DNA of 41,806 nucleotides from Candidatus Obscuribacterales bacterium (GTDB lineage: Bacteria > Cyanobacteriota > Vampirovibrionia > Obscuribacterales > Obscuribacteraceae), in assembly GCA_019747875.1 (NCBI GenBank), contig JAIEQI010000050.1, forward strand, positions 1-41,806. Reading direction: 5' to 3'. The translations under genes were made by a program, and so were the position numbers. Shown here one piece after another: positions 16,451 through 24,131 of the stretch. The notes under the pieces were generated by a model. It was not told where the DNA came from and made no database searches. It saw only the letters and a list, made by a program, of their open reading frames with translations. Every line of letters begins with the position of its first letter. Within the stretch, counting starts at the first letter, position 1.

Positions 16451-17123
16451 CCCCGACATCGCTGCAATTTCGCAGAATTATAGCTATCATCCGGCCCCGA
16501 ATTGGCTGATTCGACTTCAAGATGCCGTGCGGGAAATCCTGCAAGGGATCGAACAACTACTAAACCATTTGACTCGCATCCCCTCCCCTGGTGGCGCCGA
16601 TTCCAAAGCTGTTAGTTCGGTGATGATGTATGCCGTTTATGCAGCTGGATTTATCGCGTTGATTGCAATCGTGTACTACTTTTGGAAGCGGGCACGACAG
16701 GCTTCGGAAGAAGAAGCAAGCACCAAGCGTGGTGCCACTGCTGTTGAAAAGATACTGGACTCGGAAGGCTATCGCAATGAATCTGCAAAGCATGCGGGCA
16801 GTGGCGACTACAAAAGTGCATGCCGCTATCTATATCTTTGTTTTCTTCAACTCATGCATGAAAAGAATGTGACAGCTTTTGCTCCTGCGAAAACAAACTA
16901 TGAATATCGCTATATTTTAGCGGCGCATCCAGCACTACAAGGTGGCTTTAAGGATCTGGCTGAAACGGTAGAGTTGGTCTGGTTTGGTAATAAGACTGCA
17001 GATAACTCAGATTATGAACAATGCAAAAGAATACTTGAAGGATTAGAGCCGGAGATAGAGCGTATTAGTTCAGAGAAAGCAAGATTAGCTGCCGCCACGG
17101 AGATGATCGGCGATGTGGGCTAA
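16431..17123 (+). CDS. DUF4129-domain membrane protein
   Basis: A 230-residue protein with one membrane helix at about 64-85 (MMYAVYAAGFIALIAIVYYF) and a cytoplasmic C-terminal DUF4129 domain at about 110-215. That domain has the typical SACRYLYLCFLQLMHEK, KTNYEYRYIL and VELVWFGN...YEQCKRIL blocks. I start it at the ATG at 16431, which overlaps the previous gene by 20 bp and has GGTGAAA before it. DUF4129 proteins recur beside MoxR and DUF58 genes; their biochemical role is not established. It overlaps the next gene by 11 bp. Confidence 0.85.
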   Translation: MDFKDASPDIAAISQNYSYHPAPNWLIRLQDAVREILQGIEQLLNHLTRIPSPGGADSKAVSSVMMYAVYAAGFIALIAIVYYFWKRARQASEEEASTKRGATAVEKILDSEGYRNESAKHAGSGDYKSACRYLYLCFLQLMHEKNVTAFAPAKTNYEYRYILAAHPALQGGFKDLAETVELVWFGNKTADNSDYEQCKRILEGLEPEIERISSEKARLAAATEMIGDVG

Positions 17124-18342
17124 GCTGCAGGAAGCTCCTAAATGGACGCGCAATCTCTTGTGGCAGATTCCGCTTTTGGCTGCTGTTCTGCTTCTTGGGG
17201 GAAAGGTTCAGGAGCTATTCGACAATAGTTTGGACAAAATGATGCCGGAGGCGGTTAGTTTCACCTCCACGCACAATCAAAAACCGAGCGGTTACAGTGC
17301 GCTGCTGGAGCTGACTCAGCGGGTCGGAATGAAGTCAACGCAATGGATGGCTCCATATCGTGATTTGCAAAAGGAACATGGAACCCTTGTGATTGTTTCG
17401 CCAAGCCATCCGTTGAAAGAATTCGAGATTGACCAACTTGTGACTTGGGTTCAGAAAGGAAACAAGCTGGTTTATCTCGACCAATTCAAGTATGGCAACG
17501 GTGAGCATTTGCTAGGAAAACTCGGAGTGAACGTTACGCAATTGCGCGATGCTGATGACACCGATATCGTGGTGGATAAGTTGCCATCATTCGATGAAAT
17601 GGCTCACGTGAAGCGGCTCGTACTTTCCAGCGATGCTCGTTTGAAAGGCGGCAAACCTATAGCGGATGATAAGCGTGGTGCCTTTCTAGTTCAATTGACC
17701 GAGGGGAAGGGACGTGTTCTCGTTGGCACCACTCCTAATTTTTGTTCGAATCGCAGAATCTCTGACACAGGGCAATGGGGCAACTTTCAGTTTATGCTCA
17801 ACTGGCTGAGAGCAAATGGCGATAATGTTTTATTTGATGAAAGAGTGCATGGATATTCGACCTCACAAAGTCTTTTGTCAGTAGTTGCGAAAACGCCGCT
17901 TGGTATGTTTTGTGCTCAACTGTCATTGATTTTTCTTATCGCTTTGTTTAGTTTGAATCAGCGATTCGGGCGACTGCATGTAGTTCATCAAGCTCGCAAA
18001 ATAGCTAGTTCCGAATTCATTGATGGTATGGCTCGCACTTATCTAAAGGCACGCGCATACGAGGCTGCTTTTCAGATTCTGTATATCTCCTTTCGGCATC
18101 GCTTGTGCAAAGCGGTATCTTTGCCGCCGGACGAGCCGGCCGAATCCTTAGCTCGTGCATGGTCAAGTTCTGCACCAGTGAGCAATGAAGAAGCCTTGAA
18201 TTTTTTGAAGAACGCAGATGGACTTGCCGGACGGCAAAAGATCGAAATGGAAGAACTTGTGGAAACGATGGTTGAGTGTGATCGGCTCTACCAAACGTCG
18301 AAGTCTTCGATTGCGCTTCAAACCCGGCGCATTGGTGGATAA
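17113..18342 (+). CDS. DUF4350-like membrane protein
   Basis: A 409-residue protein. A first membrane helix at about 16-32 is followed by an extracytoplasmic DUF4350-type domain (SGYSALLELTQRVGMKSTQWMAPYRDL, then a Rossmann-like LVIVSPSHPLKEFEIDQLVTWVQKG). A second helix at about 262-280 precedes a helical cytoplasmic tail. This matches DUF4350 proteins found with MoxR ATPases. The ATG at 17113 lies inside the end of the DUF4129 gene. The function is unknown; the operon suggests a membrane-associated complex whose assembly is driven by the MoxR ATPase. Confidence 0.82.
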   Translation: MWAKLQEAPKWTRNLLWQIPLLAAVLLLGGKVQELFDNSLDKMMPEAVSFTSTHNQKPSGYSALLELTQRVGMKSTQWMAPYRDLQKEHGTLVIVSPSHPLKEFEIDQLVTWVQKGNKLVYLDQFKYGNGEHLLGKLGVNVTQLRDADDTDIVVDKLPSFDEMAHVKRLVLSSDARLKGGKPIADDKRGAFLVQLTEGKGRVLVGTTPNFCSNRRISDTGQWGNFQFMLNWLRANGDNVLFDERVHGYSTSQSLLSVVAKTPLGMFCAQLSLIFLIALFSLNQRFGRLHVVHQARKIASSEFIDGMARTYLKARAYEAAFQILYISFRHRLCKAVSLPPDEPAESLARAWSSSAPVSNEEALNFLKNADGLAGRQKIEMEELVETMVECDRLYQTSKSSIALQTRRIGG

Positions 18343-18350
18343 GTAAAGTC

Positions 18351-18378
18351 TTGGTGCTGAGAAGGTGCGTCTTAGAAT
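18351..18378 (+). promoter_or_regulatory. Possible internal promoter before moxR
   Basis: TTGGTG (18351-18356), a 16-bp spacer and TAGAAT (18373-18378), in the 78-bp gap before the MoxR gene. The -10 is good and the -35 is weak. Confidence 0.35.
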
Positions 18379-18420
18379 AGATTGGGTTAAGATCAACAGA
18401 ACTTTCCGGAGGGACTTCAT

Positions 18421-19380
18421 CTGAGTACTCAGCTTGTGCAAACCATTGCCGATACGTTTGGTCGGATAAGTACGGCTTTAAAGAGCTTTATTGTCGGCCA
18501 AGATGCGGTGATTGACCAGCTCCTGGTGGCTTTGTTAGCTGATGGACATGTTCTTCTGGAAGGTGTACCTGGGACTGCCAAAACTTTACTAGTCAAGACT
18601 TTGGCCAAAATGCTCGGCGCCGAGTTCGGTAGAATTCAGCTCACGCCGGACATGTTGCCGTCAGACATTCTGGGAACAAGCGTCTATGACCTGAATACAA
18701 AGACGTTCAGTGTCAAGAAGGGGCCGATCTTTACAAGCTTGCTGCTCGCCGATGAGATCAATCGAACGGCACCGAAAACGCAGTCAGCGCTTTTGGAAGC
18801 CATGGAAGAACGGCAGGTCACGATCGACGGTCAAACAGGTAGGCTGAACGACTTGTTTATGGTTGTTGCTACTCAGAATCCTGTTGAGTTTGAAGGAACC
18901 TACCCCTTGCCCGAAGCTCAACTCGACAGATTTATGTTGAAAATCTTAGTCGGGTATCCGGAAGGCGATGCTGAGCACAAAATGCTTGTTAATTGGCAAA
19001 GTGGAGTCTATGACCGCAAGACAGCGGAGCTTGCGTCTGTGGCTGCGCCGTCCGAGATCCTGGAGTGCAGAGCAAAACTGAAAGAATTGAAGGTTGAAGA
19101 CAGTATCTTCAATTATTTGATGAATTTGGTTCAGAAGTCACGCAATCTATCAGATGTGGCATTGGGAGCCAGTCCGCGCGCGTCGCTTGCTTGGTTGGCT
19201 GCCGCAAAAGCTCATGCTGCTATTGAAGGACGCGATTTCGTGACGCCGGATAATATCAAATTCGTCGCGCATCCAGTTTTGCGCCACCGCTTGATTCTAA
19301 CTCCAGAGTCGGAATTGGAAGGCATTACGACGACACAGGCTATTAATAAACTCCTCGGGTTGGTGCCGGTTCCACGCTAA
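18421..19380 (+). CDS. MoxR-family AAA+ ATPase
   Basis: Chaperone-like ATPase thought to mature or insert cofactors into partner proteins, often VWA or DUF58 proteins. Walker A GVPGTAKT, Walker B LLLADEINR, the sensor block ATQNPVEFEGTYPLPEAQLDRF and a C-terminal helical lid are all clear. The start is unusual. GGAGGG (18408-18413) lies 7 nt before an in-frame CTG at 18421 but 22 nt before the first standard start, GTG at 18436. I therefore prefer CTG (319 residues, beginning MSTQLVQTIADTFG); with GTG it is 314 residues. The DUF58 partner follows after 2 bp. Confidence 0.93.
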   Translation: MSTQLVQTIADTFGRISTALKSFIVGQDAVIDQLLVALLADGHVLLEGVPGTAKTLLVKTLAKMLGAEFGRIQLTPDMLPSDILGTSVYDLNTKTFSVKKGPIFTSLLLADEINRTAPKTQSALLEAMEERQVTIDGQTGRLNDLFMVVATQNPVEFEGTYPLPEAQLDRFMLKILVGYPEGDAEHKMLVNWQSGVYDRKTAELASVAAPSEILECRAKLKELKVEDSIFNYLMNLVQKSRNLSDVALGASPRASLAWLAAAKAHAAIEGRDFVTPDNIKFVAHPVLRHRLILTPESELEGITTTQAINKLLGLVPVPR

Positions 19381-19382
19381 TC

Positions 19383-20687
19383 ATGACTGCAAGCAAGACA
19401 CTGTACATTTTGTTGGTTGTTGCGTCTCTATTGTTCTTGTTACAGTTTTTGCTCCCGCAAGCCGGTGTCGCGGCGCTGGCTATTGATGGGGTTCTTCTTG
19501 CTGTTCTAGTCGCTGATTATTTTATGACGGTTCCGGCAAGTGCGCTATCGGTTCAACGTGCTGTAGCTGAGCGCCTCTCTATCGGGCGCGACAATCAAGT
19601 CACTATTGAAGTCTTTAGTCAGGCAAAGGAGAGTCTGAAGCTGCGCTTGCGCGATTCTTACCCGCTGCCAATTGATGCAGATGTTCAAGAGTTTGATTTC
19701 GAGCTTGCGCCTAATAGCAAAGCTATTCTGAATTACAATCTGAAACCGGTTCGCCGTGGTGCTTTCGAATTCGGAGATATCGCCGCTCGATACAAGAGCC
19801 GCTTCGGGCTGTTCTGGCGCCAGGTGATCTTTCCGGCACCGCATAAGGTGCGTGTTTATAGCGATCTGAAAGCCTTGCAGGAATTGTCAGTCAAGCTTGC
19901 ACACTCATCCGAATTCGGCGACCTCAAAGTACGCAAGCGCGGACAAGGAACGGATTTCGCGAGCCTTCGCGAATACATCAGTGGTGATGATGTGCGATCT
20001 ATGGACTGGAAGGCCACTGCGCGGAGAGACAAACCTGTTTTGCGAGTCTATGAAGTGGACAAAGAGCAGGCTATGATGGTCCTCGTTGACGCTGGCCGGA
20101 TGATGGTTTCCGATCTTGATGGTTTGACACGCTTCGATCACGCGCTTAACGCCGCACTGTCCCTGGTGTTAACCGGATTGATGCGTAATGATCAGGTCGG
20201 TCTTGGTATTTTTGCGGATAAGCCGATTTTGTTTATGCCGCCGCGTCGTGGCAAAGCCTATATCTCACGCATTTTGGAAGCCTGCTGCGATGTCTTCCCT
20301 AAGATGGTTGAGCCTGATTATTTGGGAGCGCTTTCGTATTTTGCCGGAGCGCATAAGTCGAGATCTCTGATGGTTGTGATTACTGATTTGACAGATCCGA
20401 CAGGATCCCAAACCCTGCTCTCCGGCTTAGCAAGCCTTAGCCCTCGACACTTGCCGTTTTGCGTAACACTGAGAGACCGCAAAGTTGATCGTGTCGCAGA
20501 TGATAGTGCGTCGGATCTCGATGAGATCATGAAGAAAGCTGTGGCAAACGATTTGATAGCTCAACGCGAGCTAGCCTTTTCGCATCTGGTGCGCCGAGGT
20601 TGTTTGATATTGGACTGCCCACCGCAGGAGTTATCCACCAAATTGGTGGACAAGTATTTGGAAATCAAAGCCCGCGCACTTCTGTAA
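19383..20687 (+). CDS. DUF58 (VWA-like) membrane-anchored protein
   Basis: A 434-residue protein with two N-terminal membrane helices (about 6-26 and 30-48), then a beta-rich region. The DUF58 signature is QGTDFASLREYISGDDVRSM followed by DWKATARRDKPVLRVYE, at about 190-230. A VWA-like fold begins MMVLVDAGRMM, but the metal site DxSxS is degenerate (DAGRM). DUF58 proteins are standard partners of MoxR ATPases. It is the last gene of the operon; no clear terminator follows. Confidence 0.9.
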   Translation: MTASKTLYILLVVASLLFLLQFLLPQAGVAALAIDGVLLAVLVADYFMTVPASALSVQRAVAERLSIGRDNQVTIEVFSQAKESLKLRLRDSYPLPIDADVQEFDFELAPNSKAILNYNLKPVRRGAFEFGDIAARYKSRFGLFWRQVIFPAPHKVRVYSDLKALQELSVKLAHSSEFGDLKVRKRGQGTDFASLREYISGDDVRSMDWKATARRDKPVLRVYEVDKEQAMMVLVDAGRMMVSDLDGLTRFDHALNAALSLVLTGLMRNDQVGLGIFADKPILFMPPRRGKAYISRILEACCDVFPKMVEPDYLGALSYFAGAHKSRSLMVVITDLTDPTGSQTLLSGLASLSPRHLPFCVTLRDRKVDRVADDSASDLDEIMKKAVANDLIAQRELAFSHLVRRGCLILDCPPQELSTKLVDKYLEIKARALL

Positions 20688-20734
20688 AGAGCGGTCTTAA
20701 TCCGGAATCCAAAGGAGAGCCGCGTGCGTCGCTG

Positions 20735-22078
20735 CTAAACTAAATGGTTGTCGCAAGCGTATTTTACAAGTGCTGTTCTGCTCTTCAGTTTGAGCTTCTT
20801 TCGAATTCGCGAAGCATGCAGTTCCACTGTAGACTCGGTCAAGAATAAGCGTTGTGCGATTTCGCGGTTTGCCAGCCCGGAGGCAATCAGGCGCAGCACT
20901 TCTAATTCGCGACTAGAAAGAGGGCTCTTGATTGGCGCAGTGATCGCTGGTTCGGCCGGGGCCTCATCTTTTGGCTTGCCCATATGTTCCAACGCAGTAC
21001 TTATTTGACGCGTAAGATTGCTGAGCAAGTTGACATTGAATAATTGCTCTTTCACATCTTCATACATACGCGCGTTGTGCAGTGCCGCTGAAATAGCTTG
21101 CGAGGTGCTTTCCATCAATTGAATTTCGTGTGCTTGCCAATGTCGGCACATTTCACTTTGCACGATCAACGCGCCGAAACTTGCGCCACTTACGATAATT
21201 GGAACACCGGCCAAGCTGCCGATGCCGTTCTCGAATAACGCTTCGATTCCTTCTATGTAGCGCGGGCTTTCATGCTTGCGCAATCCGGTTTCATTGATGA
21301 TTGTTGTCCGCTGCAACATCAGCGATGCGATGTTGGGTGGAATTATCGTGCTGCTGTTTAGACCCAGTGGTGACAATTCCTGGTCAATGTATTCGTGACT
21401 GGTGCGATATGAATTGGAGTCCGTGCGGATTACGAGACAGCCGGTTACTTTCAAAATGCGCCCCAGCGTATCCACTGCGCTTTGGAGAATGGCGTCCCGG
21501 TCAAGACGAGCATTCAACTTGCTCAGAATAATTCGCAGGTGTCGCTCGAACCATAATTCCCTGGCTAATCGCGCTTGCGTCTCTTGAGCTTCTCTATGTT
21601 CGGGAGTTAGAAGCGCCGATGCCAGAACGGTGCTGACTGATTGGCAAATCTCAGTGGTTTCCTCTGTCCACGAGCCTTTCTTGTGCATGCTCAGGAGTCC
21701 CATAAGCACTCCTTCTGGACTTAAAAGTGGCTGCAATAAATGTTGCGAACCGTTCAATCCGTCCACACTGTCCAATTGAGCGCATTCACCCTGATAAGGA
21801 TCGATGGATCCCATTTCCCATGTGTTAAACCAGGACTGCCCCGAACAATCGATTGCAGAATTTTTTGGCAATTCGGCCAAGTTCATATCAGGTAAGAAGC
21901 GTCCGGCCCGACCAGGCTCTCTGCGCCAAATTATTACCTGTGAGGCTCCGGTAGCAGCTGACAGTTCGCCCATAATGGACGCGCCTGTCTCATTCCTGGT
22001 CTGTGTTTTACCAAGAATGATTCCTATTCGTTGCAAGAAATTCGCACAAGCTTGTGCGTTGTCGATAGTCTTCTTCAC
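20735..22078 (-). CDS. GAF-domain LuxR-type transcription regulator
   Basis: A 447-residue cytoplasmic regulator. Two GAF-type sensor domains (about 15-155 and 180-345) precede a LuxR/FixJ helix-turn-helix at about 385-447 (LSSRELEVLRLIASGLANRE, then IAQRLFLTESTVELHASRIRKKL). There is no receiver domain, so it probably senses a small molecule or redox state through the GAF domains rather than a phosphorelay. The start is GTG at 22078, because an in-frame TGA lies three codons upstream. It is convergent with the DUF58 gene, and its targets are not visible. Confidence 0.88.
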   Translation of the reverse strand: MKKTIDNAQACANFLQRIGIILGKTQTRNETGASIMGELSAATGASQVIIWRREPGRAGRFLPDMNLAELPKNSAIDCSGQSWFNTWEMGSIDPYQGECAQLDSVDGLNGSQHLLQPLLSPEGVLMGLLSMHKKGSWTEETTEICQSVSTVLASALLTPEHREAQETQARLARELWFERHLRIILSKLNARLDRDAILQSAVDTLGRILKVTGCLVIRTDSNSYRTSHEYIDQELSPLGLNSSTIIPPNIASLMLQRTTIINETGLRKHESPRYIEGIEALFENGIGSLAGVPIIVSGASFGALIVQSEMCRHWQAHEIQLMESTSQAISAALHNARMYEDVKEQLFNVNLLSNLTRQISTALEHMGKPKDEAPAEPAITAPIKSPLSSRELEVLRLIASGLANREIAQRLFLTESTVELHASRIRKKLKLKSRTALVKYACDNHLV

Positions 22079-22263
22079 CAGTCTTCACTCGGGCAGGGGA
22101 AGGGGGCACACCCGATACCAAGATCAGCATAACCGATACACCTCAGATTGGAAGAGGGTCGGGTCGATTTTCAATAATGTTTGTTAGCAGTATGTAGATG
22201 ATCTGCTCAAACTGACAATGTCGACACTTGCTGAATGAGAGAAATTTAATCAATAAGATTGGG

Positions 22264-22312
22264 AGCCCGAGACCGGCACTGTGCGTCAAAGTTTACGTAA
22301 AACGGGCTTTTT
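22264..22312 (+). terminator. Orphan terminator-like structure
   Basis: AGCCCG (22264-22269) pairs with CGGGCT (22303-22308), which runs into a T-tract. The intervening 33 nt hold the palindrome TTTACGTAAA. No plus-strand gene ends upstream, so it may close a small RNA or be fortuitous. Confidence 0.4.
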
Positions 22313-22318
22313 GACCAT

Positions 22319-22347
22319 TTGAACTTGCCAAGATGGTGCGCTAAAAT
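22319..22347 (+). promoter_or_regulatory. Sigma-70-type promoter of the metallopeptidase gene
   Basis: TTGAAC (22319-22324), an exact 17-bp spacer and TAAAAT (22342-22347), 33 bp before the GTG start. Confidence 0.6.
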
Positions 22348-22380
22348 TAATCTGCGTTCACTTTTAGGAGAGGGAGTCCG

Positions 22381-22932
22381 GTGCTGCCCACCAAGATCCT
22401 GCGCAATCTAAGGAAGCAATTCGGCAAGCGGCTTGTAGAGGTCGCTTTGAAGTCGCCTACGCTTGTAAATGACATCGAGCGCATTAAATCTGAAGGCGTG
22501 AAGATTAGACAGGTGGACGGACCCTGCCGCGCTTATTACGATCGCCGAAAGAGAACGATTTATATAGGGCGTTGGTGCCCGCGCAACTACAAGTTGATTA
22601 GTATTGCGCACGAGTTCGTTCATGCTTTGGTGCGGCCGACAATCGATCCGGTTGCAGGGGAAACGGGGCGACAGGAGTTCATCGAGCGGTGCTTGGAAGA
22701 AGAAACCGAAGCGATCGTGCATGAAATAAGCATCGTCAGAGAGTTGCTTAAAGCCGGGGTCAAGGTTGATCCCAAAGAATTGGAGTGGCTCAATCGTTAT
22801 CGCAGAGGTGGAAGAAAAGCCATCCGCAAAGCGCTTCAAAAAACAATTACGTCAACAACCGGCGAAGACTATCCTGAGTATTACGGAAGCTGGTACGACG
22901 AGATGATTCCGCAGGCAAAACGTCTGCCATAA
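22381..22932 (+). CDS. Putative zinc metallopeptidase (HExxH)
   Basis: A 183-residue soluble protein with a zinc-peptidase motif, HEFVH at residues 77-81, preceded by a hydrophobic helix (LISIA). A nearby acidic cluster (E107-E110) and H114 could supply the third ligand. The remaining family assignment is uncertain; it resembles small putative metallopeptidases with one HExxH helix. The GTG start follows AGGAGAGGGAG, a strong ribosome site, and a good promoter. The substrate is unknown. No signal peptide is seen, so it probably acts in the cytoplasm. Confidence 0.75.
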   Translation: MLPTKILRNLRKQFGKRLVEVALKSPTLVNDIERIKSEGVKIRQVDGPCRAYYDRRKRTIYIGRWCPRNYKLISIAHEFVHALVRPTIDPVAGETGRQEFIERCLEEETEAIVHEISIVRELLKAGVKVDPKELEWLNRYRRGGRKAIRKALQKTITSTTGEDYPEYYGSWYDEMIPQAKRLP

Positions 22933-22942
22933 GAGTTGCTAG

Positions 22943-23086
22943 CTAGGCTGCTTTTCCTTTGGCTTCTCGGGCTTTCTTGTATGCCTCCATTCTTTTCAAA
23001 ACGGCGGCATTTATTATGAGTTTGTCCGAGCTGCGCAGATCATTTTTGTCTTGGCGATTGTTGCTTTCTATTGCTTCATCGCGCAC
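22943..23086 (-). CDS. Possible 47-residue protein, in frame after the LamB/YcsF stop
   Basis: From the GTG at 23086 a Lys/Arg/Ala-rich frame of 47 codons runs to TAG at 22943. It lies in the same frame as the upstream LamB/YcsF gene, separated only by its TAG and three codons. No ribosome site is visible before the GTG. It may be a coupled small gene, a C-terminal extension reached by stop readthrough, or the remains of a longer parent protein cut by a nonsense mutation. Confidence 0.35.
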   Translation of the reverse strand: MRDEAIESNNRQDKNDLRSSDKLIINAAVLKRMEAYKKAREAKGKAA

Positions 23087-23095
23087 AGCACGAGC

Positions 23096-23995
23096 CTATT
23101 CGGAATAAGCCAAATGCATGATGTCTGACTCGTTGTCGACGCTGAAAGGTTCGGACGTCAACGAGCAGGCATTTGGAAGAATTGTTCGCAGCTGTTCGCA
23201 AACTAGCTTTGCTTGTGGAATCTTCGCGTGAACATGGATAGTTTGGAAGTCCAATTTTACTGTGGTACCTTCGGCGGATTGGACCGTTCCATAGTTCAAT
23301 AGCTGCGTTGCTTGTCGCAAAATCTCTTGTGGATTTTTGATAGCTGCTCTGCTGTGTGTGTGTGGCAGAAGGTGTCCATTTGCGTCGTAAACGCGGTCGA
23401 TCCAAGCTTCGCCTGCGACTCTGATGCCTGCGCGTTCGCCTGCGTTCAAAAGATTGGGACCTGCCGGACCGATAAGAACCAACCATTTATCGAATTCAGC
23501 AATTGCTCTGGCGACGATAAGTGCGATGCGCACGTCTGACACAAGCTGTCTGTACAGGAATCCGTGGGGGCGGACTTGTGAAATATCGAAACCGAGCGTT
23601 CTTGCCAGTCCGGCAAGGGCTCCCAGTTGATACAGAATTGATGCTCTGAGTTCGCTTGGTGAAAGGTGCATTTCCCGGCGTCCGAAGCCGGCCATGTCCG
23701 GGTATCCGATGTGGGCCCCGAGCGTGAGTCCGTAATACCTTGTTTCTTCAAGGGCGGCTTCCATAATTACCGGATCGCCTGAGTGGGCGCCGCATGCAAT
23801 GTTGGCGGAGGTGACGTAAGGGAGGATTTCGGCCTCTCCCTCTGGCTTGTAAGGACCAAAGCCCTCGCCAATATTTGTATTTATGTCAACTCCATATTGG
23901 AGGAAGACTTTAGAAGTCGGCGGCGCTGCAGCGCTGGAGACCGATTCCTGTTTAGACTCTTTGTTGCCGCGTGTGCGGTGTCTTTGTCGACGCAT
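23096..23995 (-). CDS. LamB/YcsF family protein (5-oxoprolinase subunit A-like)
   Basis: A 299-residue protein. From about residue 33 it follows the LamB/YcsF (PxpA) family: DINTNIGEGFG, TSANIACGAHSGDP, LGAHIGYPDMAGFGRREM and VRPHGFLYRQL. PxpA is part of ATP-dependent 5-oxoprolinase, which opens pyroglutamate, and normally works with PxpB and PxpC. Neither is encoded nearby, and several positions differ from typical PxpA (for example RPHGFLY in place of KPHGALY). The N-terminal 32 residues are basic and low-complexity. The exact activity is therefore uncertain. Confidence 0.82.
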   Translation of the reverse strand: MRRQRHRTRGNKESKQESVSSAAAPPTSKVFLQYGVDINTNIGEGFGPYKPEGEAEILPYVTSANIACGAHSGDPVIMEAALEETRYYGLTLGAHIGYPDMAGFGRREMHLSPSELRASILYQLGALAGLARTLGFDISQVRPHGFLYRQLVSDVRIALIVARAIAEFDKWLVLIGPAGPNLLNAGERAGIRVAGEAWIDRVYDANGHLLPHTHSRAAIKNPQEILRQATQLLNYGTVQSAEGTTVKLDFQTIHVHAKIPQAKLVCEQLRTILPNACSLTSEPFSVDNESDIMHLAYSE

Positions 23996-24082
23996 TGGAT
24001 TCTCTCAAAAGACGGGCAATCCGCAATTTTAGCAGTAAAAGATGAAATCAGGACCGAACTGGGATTGTCAGGGTTTATCCAC

Positions 24083-24110
24083 TTCACATTTTCTGCGGGA
24101 CAATTAGAAT
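24083..24110 (+). promoter_or_regulatory. Sigma-70-type promoter of the TPR gene
   Basis: TTCACA (24083-24088), a 16-bp spacer and TAGAAT (24105-24110). Each box differs from consensus at one position. It lies 22 bp before the ATG. Confidence 0.6.
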
Positions 24111-24131
24111 AGACTGAGAGGTTGTCATTCG

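Larger units (their letters stand above)
22079..22380. other. 302-bp divergent intergenic region
   Basis: It lies between the LuxR-type gene (minus) and the metallopeptidase gene (plus). The right end holds a good promoter (22319-22347). Just before it is a terminator-like structure (22264-22312) on the plus strand that belongs to no annotated gene. I see no open frame worth calling. Confidence 0.55.
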
